Positions 1 through 4,651 of a stretch of 10,000 nt of DNA are shown one piece after another. Origin of the DNA: Symbiodinium natans (Eukaryota > Sar > Dinophyceae > Suessiales > Symbiodiniaceae); the NCBI GenBank assembly GCA_905221605.1, contig CAJNDS010001435.1, positions 650,001 through 660,000 of the forward strand, read 5' to 3'. Within the stretch, counting starts at the first letter, position 1, and each line of letters opens with the position of its first letter. The notes under the pieces are model-generated. The model was not told where the DNA came from. It saw nothing but the letters and a program-made list of their open reading frames with translations, and did no database searches. Position numbers and translations under genes: made by a program.

Positions 1-164
1 GGCTTTAGGGTTTTTAGGAGTTAAGGGGTAAGGGTTAAGGGTTTAGGGTTTAGGGTGTAGGGTTTAGGGTTTAGGGTTTAGGGTGTAGGGTTTAGGGTAG
101 AGGGTTTGGGGTTTGGGGTTTGGGGTTTGGGGTTTGGGGTTTGGGATGGTTTAGGGTTTAAGAT
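1..164 (+). repeat. Interstitial telomere-like tract, G-rich on plus
   Basis: Degenerate TTTAGGG heptamers with scattered variants (GTGTAGGG, TTTAGAGGG). A homogeneous block of six TTTGGGG units lies at about 106-144. The tract runs to the window edge, so its full length is unknown. TTTAGGG is the plant/alveolate telomere unit. Degeneration and adjoining unique DNA argue against a functional chromosome end. Confidence 0.9.
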
Positions 165-230
165 TTAGGGCTTAGGGCCCTCGATTATCGAGTTGAGATC
201 TCGACAGTGACAAGAACTATAGTCGTACTT
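165..230 (-). CDS. Candidate exon (unknown protein, possibly terminal)
   Basis: On the minus strand an acceptor-like cgtccctag precedes an open segment beginning AAG TAC GAC TAT at 230. It reads KYDYSSCHCRDLNSIIEG and stays open to a TAA at 165-167, which lies where the flanking telomeric tract begins. It starts in phase 0, which fits the phase-0 end of the candidate exon at 449-472. The stop could be the true C-terminus or simply intron sequence after an unrecognised donor (a GA dinucleotide follows TGTCGA). No domain is recognised. The call rests on the acceptor, the open frame and the position of the island between telomeric tracts. Confidence 0.32.
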   Translation of the reverse strand, partial: KYDYSSCHCRDLNSIIEGPKP

Positions 231-298
231 CTAGGGACGACGCCCCAACGCCCGAAACACAGGACCGAAACCTACTCCCCTGTCGACCAGGGTTCAAA

Positions 299-446
299 CC
301 CGAAACCCTAAACCCTAAACCTACACTCCCCCTTAAGCTTAGGCCTCAACCCCTCAACCCTAAACCCGGCCCTAACCCATCCTAACCCTACACTCCCCCT
401 TAAGCTTCAACCCTAAACCCTAAACCTTAAACCCTAAACCCTAAAC
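299..446 (-). repeat. Interstitial telomere-like tract, C-rich on plus
   Basis: Degenerate CCCTAAA units. A locally duplicated motif, CACTCCCCCTTAAGCTT, occurs at about 324-340 and 391-407. On the minus strand this is sense TTTAGGG just downstream of the donor of the exon at 449-472. The unique stretch between the preceding exon and this tract (231-298) shows nothing I can name. Confidence 0.85.
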
Positions 447-448
447 AC

Positions 449-472
449 CGACACAGCATCCTTCAGAAGACG
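449..472 (-). CDS. Candidate 24-nt exon (unknown protein)
   Basis: Minus-strand acceptor gtatccacag precedes CGTCTTCTG at 472. Eight codons (RLLKDAVS) follow and end at TCG/GTGTTTAGGG, so the GT donor at 448-447 merges directly into a sense TTTAGGG tract. It is in phase 0 at both ends, matching the phase-0 end of the upstream candidate exon (657-713). The two would be joined across a 184-nt intron (473-656). At 24 nt, chance is a serious alternative. The acceptor and phase match are the only support. Confidence 0.35.
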
Positions 473-521
473 CTGTGGATACCCACATGGGGTTTCCCAG
501 AATAGGGGCACCCCTGTTAGA

Positions 522-649
522 CCCAAATACTCGGATGGCCCTTGAAGCCCTCTGAAAGATATTCTTAAATATGATCCTCTTAAGCTCAATGGGGGGGAAA
601 ATATAAAATATCCTGAGGGCCTACCTAGAATAGAATAGAGTCCCTTGGG
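522..649. mobile_element. Degenerate hairpin element inside predicted intron
   Basis: The two arms are imperfect inverted copies. CCCAAATACTC..GGCCC..GATATT on the left pairs with the complement of AATATCCTGAGGGCC..GAGTCCCTTGGG on the right, around an A/T-rich centre (CTTAAATATG..AAAATATAAAATA). It lies wholly inside the predicted intron 473-656. It resembles an old MITE or introner whose arms have diverged. No target duplication is evident. Confidence 0.42.
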
Positions 650-656
650 ATGTTAC

Positions 657-713
657 CCCTTCTGCTCTTTCGCGCATTCGGCGCGGCACTTCATCGAGCT
701 GCACTTCTTTGGC
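657..713 (-). CDS. Candidate exon, charged helical segment (unknown protein)
   Basis: Minus-strand acceptor ttgggttcag precedes GCC AAA GAA at 713. Nineteen codons follow (AKEVQLDEVPRRMRERAEG), ending exactly at GGG/GTAACA, a good GT donor at 656-655. The composition (E, R, K, L, V) suggests an amphipathic helix. It is phase 0 at both ends, agreeing with the flanking candidates at 749-785 and 449-472. Use of GAA/GTG/CAG/CTC codons and near-perfect sites at both borders make this one of the stronger exon calls. No family is recognised. Confidence 0.52.
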
Positions 714-716
714 CTG

Positions 717-740
717 AACCCAAAACCCTAAACCCTAAAA
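717..740 (-). repeat. Short C-rich telomeric tract in a possible 35-nt intron
   Basis: AACCCAAAACCCTAAACCCT on plus, i.e. sense TTTAGGG on minus. It fills nearly all of the space between the candidate exons 749-785 and 657-713. Confidence 0.75.
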
Positions 741-748
741 AGGACAAC

Positions 749-785
749 CTCCCAACTCTTGACTGCGTCCTTGTTTGGGGTAACT
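749..785 (-). CDS. Candidate 37-nt exon (unknown protein)
   Basis: Minus-strand acceptor cattttttag precedes A GTT ACC CCA at 785. The frame reads VTPNKDAVKSWE and ends GAG/GTTGTC (GT at 748-747). It enters with one base (phase 2) and leaves in phase 0, matching the next exon at 713. Joined, the two give a continuous charged stretch. The caveat is that the intron to the next exon would be only 35 nt (714-748), below normal spliceosomal length. Either an end is misplaced or this is an unusually small intron. Confidence 0.4.
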
Positions 786-848
786 CTAAAAAATGACCAT
801 ATGTATTCCTTATTGGGAATTTAGTAAGACAAACTTGAAACTTATGAC

Positions 849-866
849 CGACAAGGACCCAGTTGA
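849..866 (-). CDS. Possible 18-nt microexon
   Basis: Minus-strand gatgaag/TCAACTGGG..TTGTCG/GTCATAAG has AG before and GT after. Read with one incoming base it gives QLGPC and leaves in phase 2, which fits the exon at 785 across a 63-nt intron (786-848). That intron carries a GGTCAT direct repeat near both ends. Very short and easily fortuitous. Confidence 0.2.
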
Positions 867-882
867 CTTCATCAACCCCGAA

Positions 883-919
883 ACCCTAAACCCTAAACCC
901 TAAACCCTGAACTCAAAAC
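883..919 (-). repeat. Interstitial telomere-like tract, C-rich on plus
   Basis: About four CCCTAAA units plus degenerate copies directly on the donor side of the exon at 920-1019. Confidence 0.85.
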
Positions 920-1019
920 CCTGAGCCCACAACTCCTCCGGGGCCCCGGGCTCTTGTTGTCAGCCGAAGCCCGCACCGCGGCCTGGAATCCACTCATCTC
1001 GCCAAGGGCGGCCTCCATC
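920..1019 (-). CDS. Candidate exon, MEAALGEMSGFQ-type segment
   Basis: On the minus strand a telomeric CCCTAAA-type tract ends in aaaacccag, followed at 1019 by G ATG GAG GCC GCC CTT. The frame reads MEAALGEMSGFQAAV, then RASADNKSPGPRRS, and is open through the island with GC-rich third positions. Two donors are possible: GG/GTTTTGAG at 919-918, or a GA donor CGGAG/GAGTTG at 935-934. The latter makes phases agree with the 849-866 microexon. The ATG could be a start codon, but the acceptor just before it suggests an internal exon. No domain is recognised. Confidence 0.52.
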
Positions 1020-1020
1020 C

Positions 1021-1137
1021 TGGGTTTTGGGGTGTAGGGTTTGGGGTTTAGGGTTTAGGGTTTGGGGTTTGGGGTTTAGGATTTAGGGTTCGGGGTTTAG
1101 GGTTTAGGCTGTAGGGTTTAGGGCTTTGGGCTTGGGG
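1021..1137 (+). repeat. Interstitial telomere-like tract, G-rich on plus
   Basis: TTTAGGG and TTTGGGG units with single-base variants. On minus it is sense CCCTAAA abutting the acceptor of the exon at 920-1019. Confidence 0.88.
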
Positions 1138-1734
1138 CTTCAAACCCCCCGGAGCCCTAGAGAGCTCGAGCATCAACTTGAGACCCAAAAAAACACTAAG
1201 TCCCAAACCCAGAATCCACAATACCCTGCAACGTACAAATCTCTAAAGCCCTATGCCGAAAACCCCCCCCCCCCCCCCCCCAAACCCTAGAAACCCGAAG
1301 AACCCCAAACCCTAAACCTTAAAACCCCGAACCCAAAAAAAGTCCTAGACCTCCCTGAACCCCCAAACCCCCCACAAGCTGGTCATCGGACAGATCCCGA
1401 AACTCTAGGGATCAGGCTGACTATCCTTAACGAGCCTGGGGGGAACCTAGGAGGGGTAGTAAAGTGGGGGAATCCATGACTTGGGATGGTTAAGTTTAGC
1501 GGTGTGGGCTTGAGGCTTTTTGGTACTCGAGGCCTTGGGGGGTTGGGGTTTCAGTGCTTTAGCCGTAGCTGCTTAGGGCTTTATGAGGCATGGTGGTTCG
1601 GGCTTTAGGAGCTTTAGGGCTTTCAACAAATGGGGATTAGGGCATAGGAATTGGGCTGTGGGGATTGCAGGGGCTTGGCTTGTGGCTTGGGGCGATGGGG
1701 TTTTGGGGATTTGGGGCCTACCTCTCCAAATCCC
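1138..1734. other. Low-information stretch with C19 homopolymer
   Basis: This stretch holds decayed telomere-like words in both orientations (CCCTAAA-like at about 1282-1330, G-rich at about 1485-1700) and a run of 19 C at 1263-1281. A minus-strand acceptor-like ccccccag near 1432 is followed by a frame that soon stops. I see no convincing exon, RNA or element here. Confidence 0.55.
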
Positions 1735-1829
1735 TACCCTAAACCCTAAACCCTAAAACCCTAAACCCCAAACCCTAAAGCCCTAAACCCTAAACCCTAA
1801 ACCCTAAAGCCTAAACCCTAAACCCTACA
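1735..1829 (-). repeat. Interstitial telomere-like tract, C-rich on plus
   Basis: CCCTAAA units with CCCTAAAA and CCCCAAA variants, on the donor side of the candidate exon at 1831-1868. Confidence 0.9.
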
Positions 1830-1830
1830 C

Positions 1831-1868
1831 CTACATCACCCCAATCTCGATTGAGTCTCGGGTTGAAC
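1831..1868 (-). CDS. Possible 38-nt exon
   Basis: Minus-strand cctagag precedes G TTC AAC CCG at 1868. The frame reads FNPRLNRDWGDV and ends GTAG/GTGTAGGG (GT at 1830-1829), where sense TTTAGGG repeats begin. The island is only about 50 bp between two telomeric tracts. Phase (in 2, out 1) does not match the neighbours I found, so either an exon is missing or this is fortuitous. Confidence 0.27.
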
Positions 1869-1892
1869 CTCTAGGGTTGAATTTGGTAAACC

Positions 1893-1990
1893 CTTAGACC
1901 CTAAACCCTAAACCTAAACCCTAAACCCGAAACCCTAAACCCTAACCCTATACCCTAAACCCTAATAGCCTCAACCCTAGACCCCAAGCC
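1893..1990 (-). repeat. Interstitial telomere-like tract, C-rich on plus
   Basis: About 13 CCCTAAA-type units with single-base variants, on the donor side of the candidate exon at 2002-2055. Confidence 0.9.
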
Positions 1991-2001
1991 CTAAGATTTA
2001 C

Positions 2002-2055
2002 AGGGCGCGGGGCTCCATGAATCTCATTCGGGCCTTGGGGGTCTTCGGGTCTTGG
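2002..2055 (-). CDS. Candidate 54-nt exon, Pro-rich
   Basis: Minus-strand acceptor cccgattgcaaag precedes CCA AGA CCC at 2055. Eighteen codons read PRPEDPQGPNEIHGAPRP and end CCT/GTAAATC, a good GT donor at 2001-2000. It is phase 0 on both sides. The segment is Pro-rich and likely disordered. The same frame stays open upstream of the acceptor, so the exon could be longer. The neighbouring tract at 1893-1990 supplies sense TTTAGGG just inside the downstream intron. Confidence 0.4.
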
Positions 2056-2125
2056 CTTTGCAATCGGGGGATTGGTAGCATCGGGTTTCAAGCACCAAGA
2101 AACCCCCAAAGTTTAGACCAGCAGC

Positions 2126-2162
2126 CCTAAACCCTGAACCCTAAACCCTCAACCCTAAACCC
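2126..2162 (-). repeat. Interstitial telomere-like tract, C-rich on plus
   Basis: Five CCCTAAA-type units followed by a C-rich run (2160-2173), on the donor side of the 2180-2224 island. Confidence 0.85.
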
Positions 2163-2179
2163 CCCCTCCCCCCAAAAAA

Positions 2180-2224
2180 TATTCAGATCTGGCCAAGCGG
2201 CTCCATCCTGATCTGGTCCATCAC
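2180..2224 (-). CDS. Possible exon
   Basis: Minus-strand acceptor caatggcacag precedes GT GAT GGA CCA at 2224. The frame reads DGPDQDGAAWPDL. The same frame is open further upstream (ASPPASLRSLNG), so the 5' border is uncertain and the exon may reach about 2290. No good GT donor is seen. A GC dinucleotide near 2186-2190 is possible. A competing frame contains MAQVMDQIRMEPLGQI followed by a stop. Direction and coding status are tentative. Confidence 0.27.
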
Positions 2225-2327
2225 CTGTGCCATTGAGCGAGCGAAGCGAGGCAGGCGGAGAAGCAAAGCCCAAGGTCCCAGGAGCCGATAACTCTGGCCG
2301 ACAGGAGGTTTAGTGCGTAGGGCTTAA

Positions 2328-2549
2328 AAAGTTCAGGGTTCAGGGTTGTTTAGGGTTTAGGGTTTAGGGTTTAGGGTGTAGGGTTTAGGGTTTAGGGTTT
2401 GGGGTGTAGGGTTTAGGGTTTAGGGTTTAGGGTTTAGGGTTTAGGGTTTAGGGTTTAGGGTTTAGGGTTTAGGGTTTAGGGTTTAGGGTTTAGGGTTTAG
2501 GGTTTAGGGTTTAGGGTTTAGGCCCTGTTTAGGGTTTAGGGTTTAGGGC
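2328..2549 (+). repeat. Long interstitial telomeric tract, G-rich on plus
   Basis: About 30 TTTAGGG units. The segment from about 2407 to 2521 is essentially perfect, so it is younger or better homogenised than its neighbours. On minus it is a CCCTAAA tract upstream of the 2180-2224 island. Confidence 0.95.
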
Positions 2550-2562
2550 ACCGATAAGACAA

Positions 2563-2575
2563 TCAGCAACAGGAC
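2563..2575 (-). CDS. Possible terminal exon with TGA stop
   Basis: A textbook acceptor, gcttttgttctcag, precedes G TCC TGT TGC TGA at 2575. Joined in phase to the exon at 2632-2712, the protein would end ..SPCKRSCC with the stop at 2565-2563. If the frame is wrong, the segment up to TTATCG/GTGCCC (about 2552) could instead be an internal microexon. The 56-nt intron (2576-2631) has a good GT donor and a pyrimidine-rich acceptor. Confidence 0.33.
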
Positions 2576-2631
2576 CTGAGAACAAAAGCCTTCTGACGCA
2601 AAAATCCCATGCCCCTACAGATCTCCCTAAC

Positions 2632-2712
2632 CTTTTGCAAGGGCTCATCAAGGTTCCTGAAATCTCGGCTTGGCAGGAGTAATCTTCATAGGCCGGATCA
2701 CGCACGCGCGGC
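2632..2712 (-). CDS. Candidate exon (unknown protein)
   Basis: Minus-strand acceptor cgaactgctgaaag precedes G CCG CGC GTG at 2712. Twenty-six codons follow, including VRDPAYEDYSCQAEISG and TLMSPCK, open up to AAAAG/GTTAGGG (GT at 2631-2630). It enters in phase 2 and leaves with two bases. Another frame is also open (RACVIRPMKITPAKPRF, then TGA), but it does not reach the donor. I prefer the first frame because it ends cleanly at a splice site followed by a strong acceptor 56 nt on. No domain is recognised. Confidence 0.5.
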
Positions 2713-2759
2713 CTTTCAGCAGTTCGAGAGTGAGTAAGGGTTCAGGGTTGAGGGTTGGG

Positions 2760-2860
2760 TTGGGACGTTCCCCCTTATACTCACAGTCCTTAATTGGGAT
2801 TCTAGTACCCCCTACTATGAAGCCTGTTAAGGACTGTTTGTATAAGGGGGAACGTCCCAA
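2760..2860. mobile_element. MITE-like hairpin element, 101 bp
   Basis: Near-perfect terminal inverted repeats. TTGGGACGTTCCCCCTTATAC at both ends is followed by two mismatches and then ACAGTCCTTAA, giving about 34 bp per arm (2760-2793 and 2827-2860). A 33-bp centre contains TTCTAGTACCCCCTACTATG. There is no coding capacity. It lies in the predicted intron between candidate exons 2894-3019 and 2632-2712. No clear target duplication; AAGGGTTCAGGG/AAGTTCAGGGG flanks are only loosely similar. The palindrome generates mirror-image open frames on both strands, which are artefacts. Confidence 0.8.
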
Positions 2861-2893
2861 GTTCAGGGGGCTACAGGGCCCTTCTCCGCCTGC

Positions 2894-3019
2894 CCTTGCT
2901 TTTTCTTCCGCAACTCCACAAGCTCGAGACCCGCTCAATGCTGGATGCATCCAAACAACCCATCCTGGAACCACCCAAGGACTCTTGCACGGCCCGGGGC
3001 GGTTGAACATTGGGTGAGC
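2894..3019 (-). CDS. Candidate exon, Arg/Lys-rich tail
   Basis: Minus-strand acceptor ctctttttggatcttatcgag (pyrimidine-rich) precedes GC TCA CCC AAT at 3019. The frame reads SPNVQPPRAVQESLG, then MGCLDASSIERVSSL and WSCGRKSKG. A GC donor AAGG/GCAGGCGG lies at 2893-2892; without it the frame runs RRRRAL to a TAG at 2871-2873. A longer competing frame on the same strand crosses the MITE and is probably not translated. It is followed by the 2760-2860 MITE in the intron. Function unknown. Confidence 0.42.
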
Positions 3020-3029
3020 CTCGATAAGA

Positions 3030-3440
3030 TCCAAAAAGAGGCAGCGCCACTTCCACAGCAAGGCACCACACACCCTGTCAACTTGACCGTGCCCTATACC
3101 TCAGGGTCTAGGGTTTTGATTTCGGCATTTTGTGGAAGTGGAGCACGTCAGCCGAATGCGCGCAGGCAGGCGGCTCAGCATTAACCCAGATCTACTACAC
3201 ATGCGAAATCGGCCCCGAAGGAGCCGGGAAAAGACCTCACCCCCCTTTGGGGGGTGCAGCCGAAGTTTGGGGGGACCCATGGCATTGCTTCCAGCAATGC
3301 CGGCCCCGGCGACTTAATTTCAAACCGGATGGAGCAGCTCCGACTCAAGAGGAGCCCCCCCACCCCCATTATCATAAGTCTAGGTTGCCCTGTAACCTAA
3401 GAACCAACAAGGGTGCCGAATTTCTGTGTAGTGGCAGCTT
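3030..3440. repeat. Telomere-free block, possible dispersed repeat
   Basis: This 400-bp stretch lacks TTTAGGG words. It contains an 11-bp perfect inverted repeat, CCACTTCCACA at 3047-3057 against TGTGGAAGTGG at 3131-3141, possibly the ends of a 95-bp element. Two tight hairpins lie at 3238-3256 and 3281-3301. Overlapping short open frames on both strands show no protein-like pattern. I suspect an interspersed non-coding repeat, but genome-wide copy number is unknown to me. Confidence 0.35.
3238..3301. other. Twin perfect hairpins
   Basis: CACCCCCC-TTT-GGGGGGTG (3238-3256) is an 8-bp stem with a 3-nt loop. Twenty-five bases on, GGCATTGC-TTCCA-GCAATGCC (3281-3301) is an 8-bp stem with a 5-nt loop. 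Neither is followed by a T-run, so they do not look like terminators. Confidence 0.7.
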
Positions 3441-3492
3441 CAACAGATCCTAGCTCGAAAAGAAGGGAACGAAAATTGTGCTACTGGGCATC
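3440..3492 (-). CDS. Possible exon after strong acceptor
   Basis: The minus-strand sequence cttctttttgcctttctag/GATGCCC at 3493-3492 is one of the best pyrimidine-tract acceptors in the window. With two exon bases completing a codon the frame reads CPVAQFSFPSFRARIC to a TGA. In phase 0 it stops after three codons. The donor is not clear (GATCT/GTTGAAG near 3441 is possible). Coding frame unresolved. Confidence 0.25.
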
Positions 3493-3523
3493 CTAGAAAG
3501 GCAAAAAGAAGTCTCCTAACAAC

Positions 3524-3652
3524 TGGCCGACCCGCATTCGCATTCGAGTCGGCTGTCATTTTCAGGGCAGCGGGGCACGTGCCACTGCGGCCAAGGAAAG
3601 GACCAGGGCGAGGAGTGACAGTCGGCCTCAGTGCGGCCAAGCCCTCTGCATA
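3524..3652 (-). CDS. Candidate exon, Pro/Ala-rich (unknown protein)
   Basis: Minus-strand acceptor accccaaacccaaag precedes TAT GCA GAG GGC at 3652 (gcagag/GGC nine bases later is an in-phase alternative). The frame reads AEGLAALRPTVTPRPGP, then TCPAALKMTADSNANAG, and can end at CCA/GTTGTTAGG (GT at 3523-3522) or at G/GTCGGCC (3531-3530). It starts in phase 0, which matches the phase-0 end of the exon at 3739-3824. Composition is that of a disordered Pro/Ala/Thr linker. Confidence 0.4.
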
Positions 3653-3693
3653 CTTTGGGTTTGGGGTCAAGGGTTTGCCATCGTTGCCCAAAA

Positions 3694-3736
3694 AAACCCT
3701 AAACCCTAAACCCTAAACCCTAAACCCTAAACCCGA
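3694..3736 (-). repeat. Interstitial telomeric tract, C-rich on plus
   Basis: Six nearly perfect CCCTAAA units immediately on the donor side of the exon at 3739-3824. Confidence 0.93.
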
Positions 3737-3738
3737 AC

Positions 3739-3824
3739 GGCAGAAGCCCCAGGCTTTGGAGACGCCTGATACTTTGCCTCCGAAGTGCTCTGCACACTCC
3801 CATCGACCAGCCCAGAATCGTCAC
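3739..3824 (-). CDS. Candidate exon, Ser/Gly/Ala-rich
   Basis: Minus-strand acceptor gctgctgcttgag precedes GT GAC GAT TCT at 3824. Twenty-eight codons read DDSGLVDGSVQSTSEAK, then YQASPKPGASA, ending GCC/GTTCGGG (GT at 3738-3737), and the telomeric tract starts four bases later. It enters in phase 1 and leaves in phase 0. It matches the phase-1 end of the 4157-4221 exon, giving a continuous ..AEALGDDSGL.. Both borders, the frame and the phase agree, so this is among the better calls. Likely a flexible linker; no family recognised. Confidence 0.55.
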
Positions 3825-3861
3825 CTCAAGCAGCAGCTTCAACATGTGCCGTTGAGAGTTT

Positions 3862-3949
3862 AGGGCTTCGGGCTTGGGGTTTGGGGTTTGGGGTTTAGGG
3901 TTTTGGGTTTAGGGTTTTGGGTTTTGGGTTTAGGGTTTAGGGTTTAGGG
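3862..3949 (+). repeat. Interstitial telomere-like tract, G-rich on plus
   Basis: TTTAGGG units mixed with TTTTGGG and TTTGGGG. It is sense CCCTAAA on minus, in the acceptor half of the intron 3825-4156. Confidence 0.9.
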
Positions 3950-3957
3950 CCCTGATG

Positions 3958-4067
3958 AGGGTAGTTCTTGAAATTAGGGTCCCTTTTGGGTCCTTACTTC
4001 TGTTACTATAAGGGTGCCGTACTCTATATGGGACCTAAAAAGGGACCCTGATTTAGAGAACCACCCT
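3958..4067. mobile_element. MITE-like hairpin element, 110 bp
   Basis: The left arm, 3958-3993 (AGGGTAGTTCTTGAAATTAG then GGTCCC), and the right arm, 4030-4067, are inverted copies with a few mismatches and small gaps over about 37 bp. The centre (3994-4029) is A/T-richer. It is non-coding and lies between two opposed telomeric tracts inside the predicted intron 3825-4156. No target duplication is seen, perhaps because the flanks are repeats. Confidence 0.75.
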
Positions 4068-4085
4068 TTTGCTGTTTAGGGTTTC

Positions 4086-4156
4086 CCCTAAACCCTAAAC
4101 CCTAAACCCTAAACCCTAAACCCTAGACCCTAAACCCTAAACCCTAAACCCTAAAC
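4086..4156 (-). repeat. Interstitial telomeric tract, C-rich on plus
   Basis: Ten CCCTAAA units with one CCCTAGA variant. On the minus strand, sense TTTAGGG starts at the GT donor of the 4157-4221 exon, so the donor G/GTTTAGGG is itself a telomeric unit. Confidence 0.95.
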
Positions 4157-4221
4157 CTAGGGCTTCAGCTGCAGTTGGGCCACTCGTTGTGGTGGTCGAA
4201 ACATCGCTTTCCTTGACTGAT
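4157..4221 (-). CDS. Candidate exon, Thr/Ser-rich linker
   Basis: Minus-strand acceptor gcaacctgcaag precedes A TCA GTC AAG at 4221. Twenty-one codons read SVKESDVSTTTTSGPTAAEA, ending CTA G/GTTTAGGG (GT at 4156-4155). Entry in phase 2 matches the 4379-4446 exon, and exit in phase 1 matches 3739-3824. A second AG (tcaag/GAAAGC) gives a shorter exon in the same frame. Another frame (TCKISQGKRCFDHHNEW) runs to a stop and is less likely. Poly-Thr/Ser linkers are common in dinoflagellate secreted proteins. Confidence 0.45.
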
Positions 4222-4252
4222 CTTGCAGGTTGCGCGCGTCCCCAGCAGCCGG

Positions 4253-4310
4253 GTTTAGGGTTTAGGGTTCAGGGTTTAGGGTTTAGGGTTCAGGTTTCAG
4301 GGTTTTTAGG
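4253..4310 (+). repeat. Interstitial telomere-like tract, G-rich on plus
   Basis: TTTAGGG with TTCAGGG variants. Sense CCCTAAA on minus, 30 bp before the acceptor of the 4157-4221 exon. Confidence 0.9.
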
Positions 4311-4378
4311 GTCTCCAGAAAAAGAAAATGACAGAAACCACTAAACGGCTAAGACCTGAATTCGGAGAGATGCGTTAC

Positions 4379-4446
4379 CTGCTGTCGATGTCGTGGTTGC
4401 CCCCTCTGACCTTTGCGCATTCTCGGTGGATTGAACGCGCGATGGA
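4379..4446 (-). CDS. Candidate exon (frame ambiguous)
   Basis: Minus-strand tagtgaag precedes TCCATCGCG at 4446, and GACAGCAG/GTAACG gives a GT donor at 4378-4377. All three frames are open across 68 nt. The phase-0 reading (SIARSIHRECAKVRGGNHDI) fits the Thr-rich reading of the upstream exon and the Ser/Thr exon downstream. A phase-1 reading (HRAFNPPRMRKGQRG) fits the alternative frame upstream. The MITE-like element 4457-4651 ends ten bases before the acceptor, so the element forms most of the upstream intron. Confidence 0.42.
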
Positions 4447-4456
4447 CTTCACTACT

Positions 4457-4651
4457 TGGAGGTTCAGGGCACTTAGTAACCCAATTATTAGGGTTTAGGG
4501 TTTAGGGTTTAGGGTTTAGGGTTTAGGGCACTTAGGAGCACAATTATATCTGTACTTTTAACCCAATCATAACCCCATTAGGGTACTTAAGGGGCTTATA
4601 AGTGGGTTATAAGTACACTTCTACTTGAGTTCTAAGTACCCTGAACCTCCA
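4457..4651. mobile_element. MITE-like element, 195 bp, with nested telomeric insert
   Basis: Terminal inverted repeats of 20 bp with one mismatch, TGGAGGTTCAGGGCACTTAG (4457-4476) and its complement at 4632-4651. Inner arms also pair (GTACTTTTAACCCA against TGGGTTATAAGTAC). The left arm contains a 59-bp telomeric insertion bounded by AGGGCACTTAG direct repeats (4466-4476 and 4525-4535). Removing one copy plus the insert restores arm-to-arm alignment. The element occupies the predicted intron 4447-4646, with the GT donor inside its right terminus. Confidence 0.78.
4489..4528 (+). repeat. Telomeric tract nested in MITE-like element
   Basis: Five perfect TTTAGGG units inside the left arm of the 4457-4651 element. 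The lack of decay suggests a recent insertion. Confidence 0.93.

Noticed and set aside
270-310. tRNA T-loop-like GGGTTCAAACCC
   Set aside because: The supposed T-stem does not pair properly, and no acceptor, D or anticodon arms can be built around it.
2648-3073. Long minus-strand ORF (141 codons) and its plus-strand mirror at 2670-3017
   Set aside because: Both run through the 2760-2860 palindrome, which creates matching open frames on both strands. The splice-bounded frames at 2632-2712 and 2894-3019 fit better.
3238-3301. Rho-independent terminators
   Set aside because: No T-runs follow the stems and nothing in the window is prokaryotic.
3130-3453. Plus-strand ORFs of 107 and 61 codons
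   Set aside because: They cross the twin hairpins with low-quality composition, and two overlapping frames are equally open. Treated as chance in a GC-rich block.
4205-4250. Plus-strand acceptor ttgcag/GTTGCGCGCG
   Set aside because: A good-looking site, but no plus-strand exon chain supports it. The minus-strand reading of the same island connects in phase with its neighbours.
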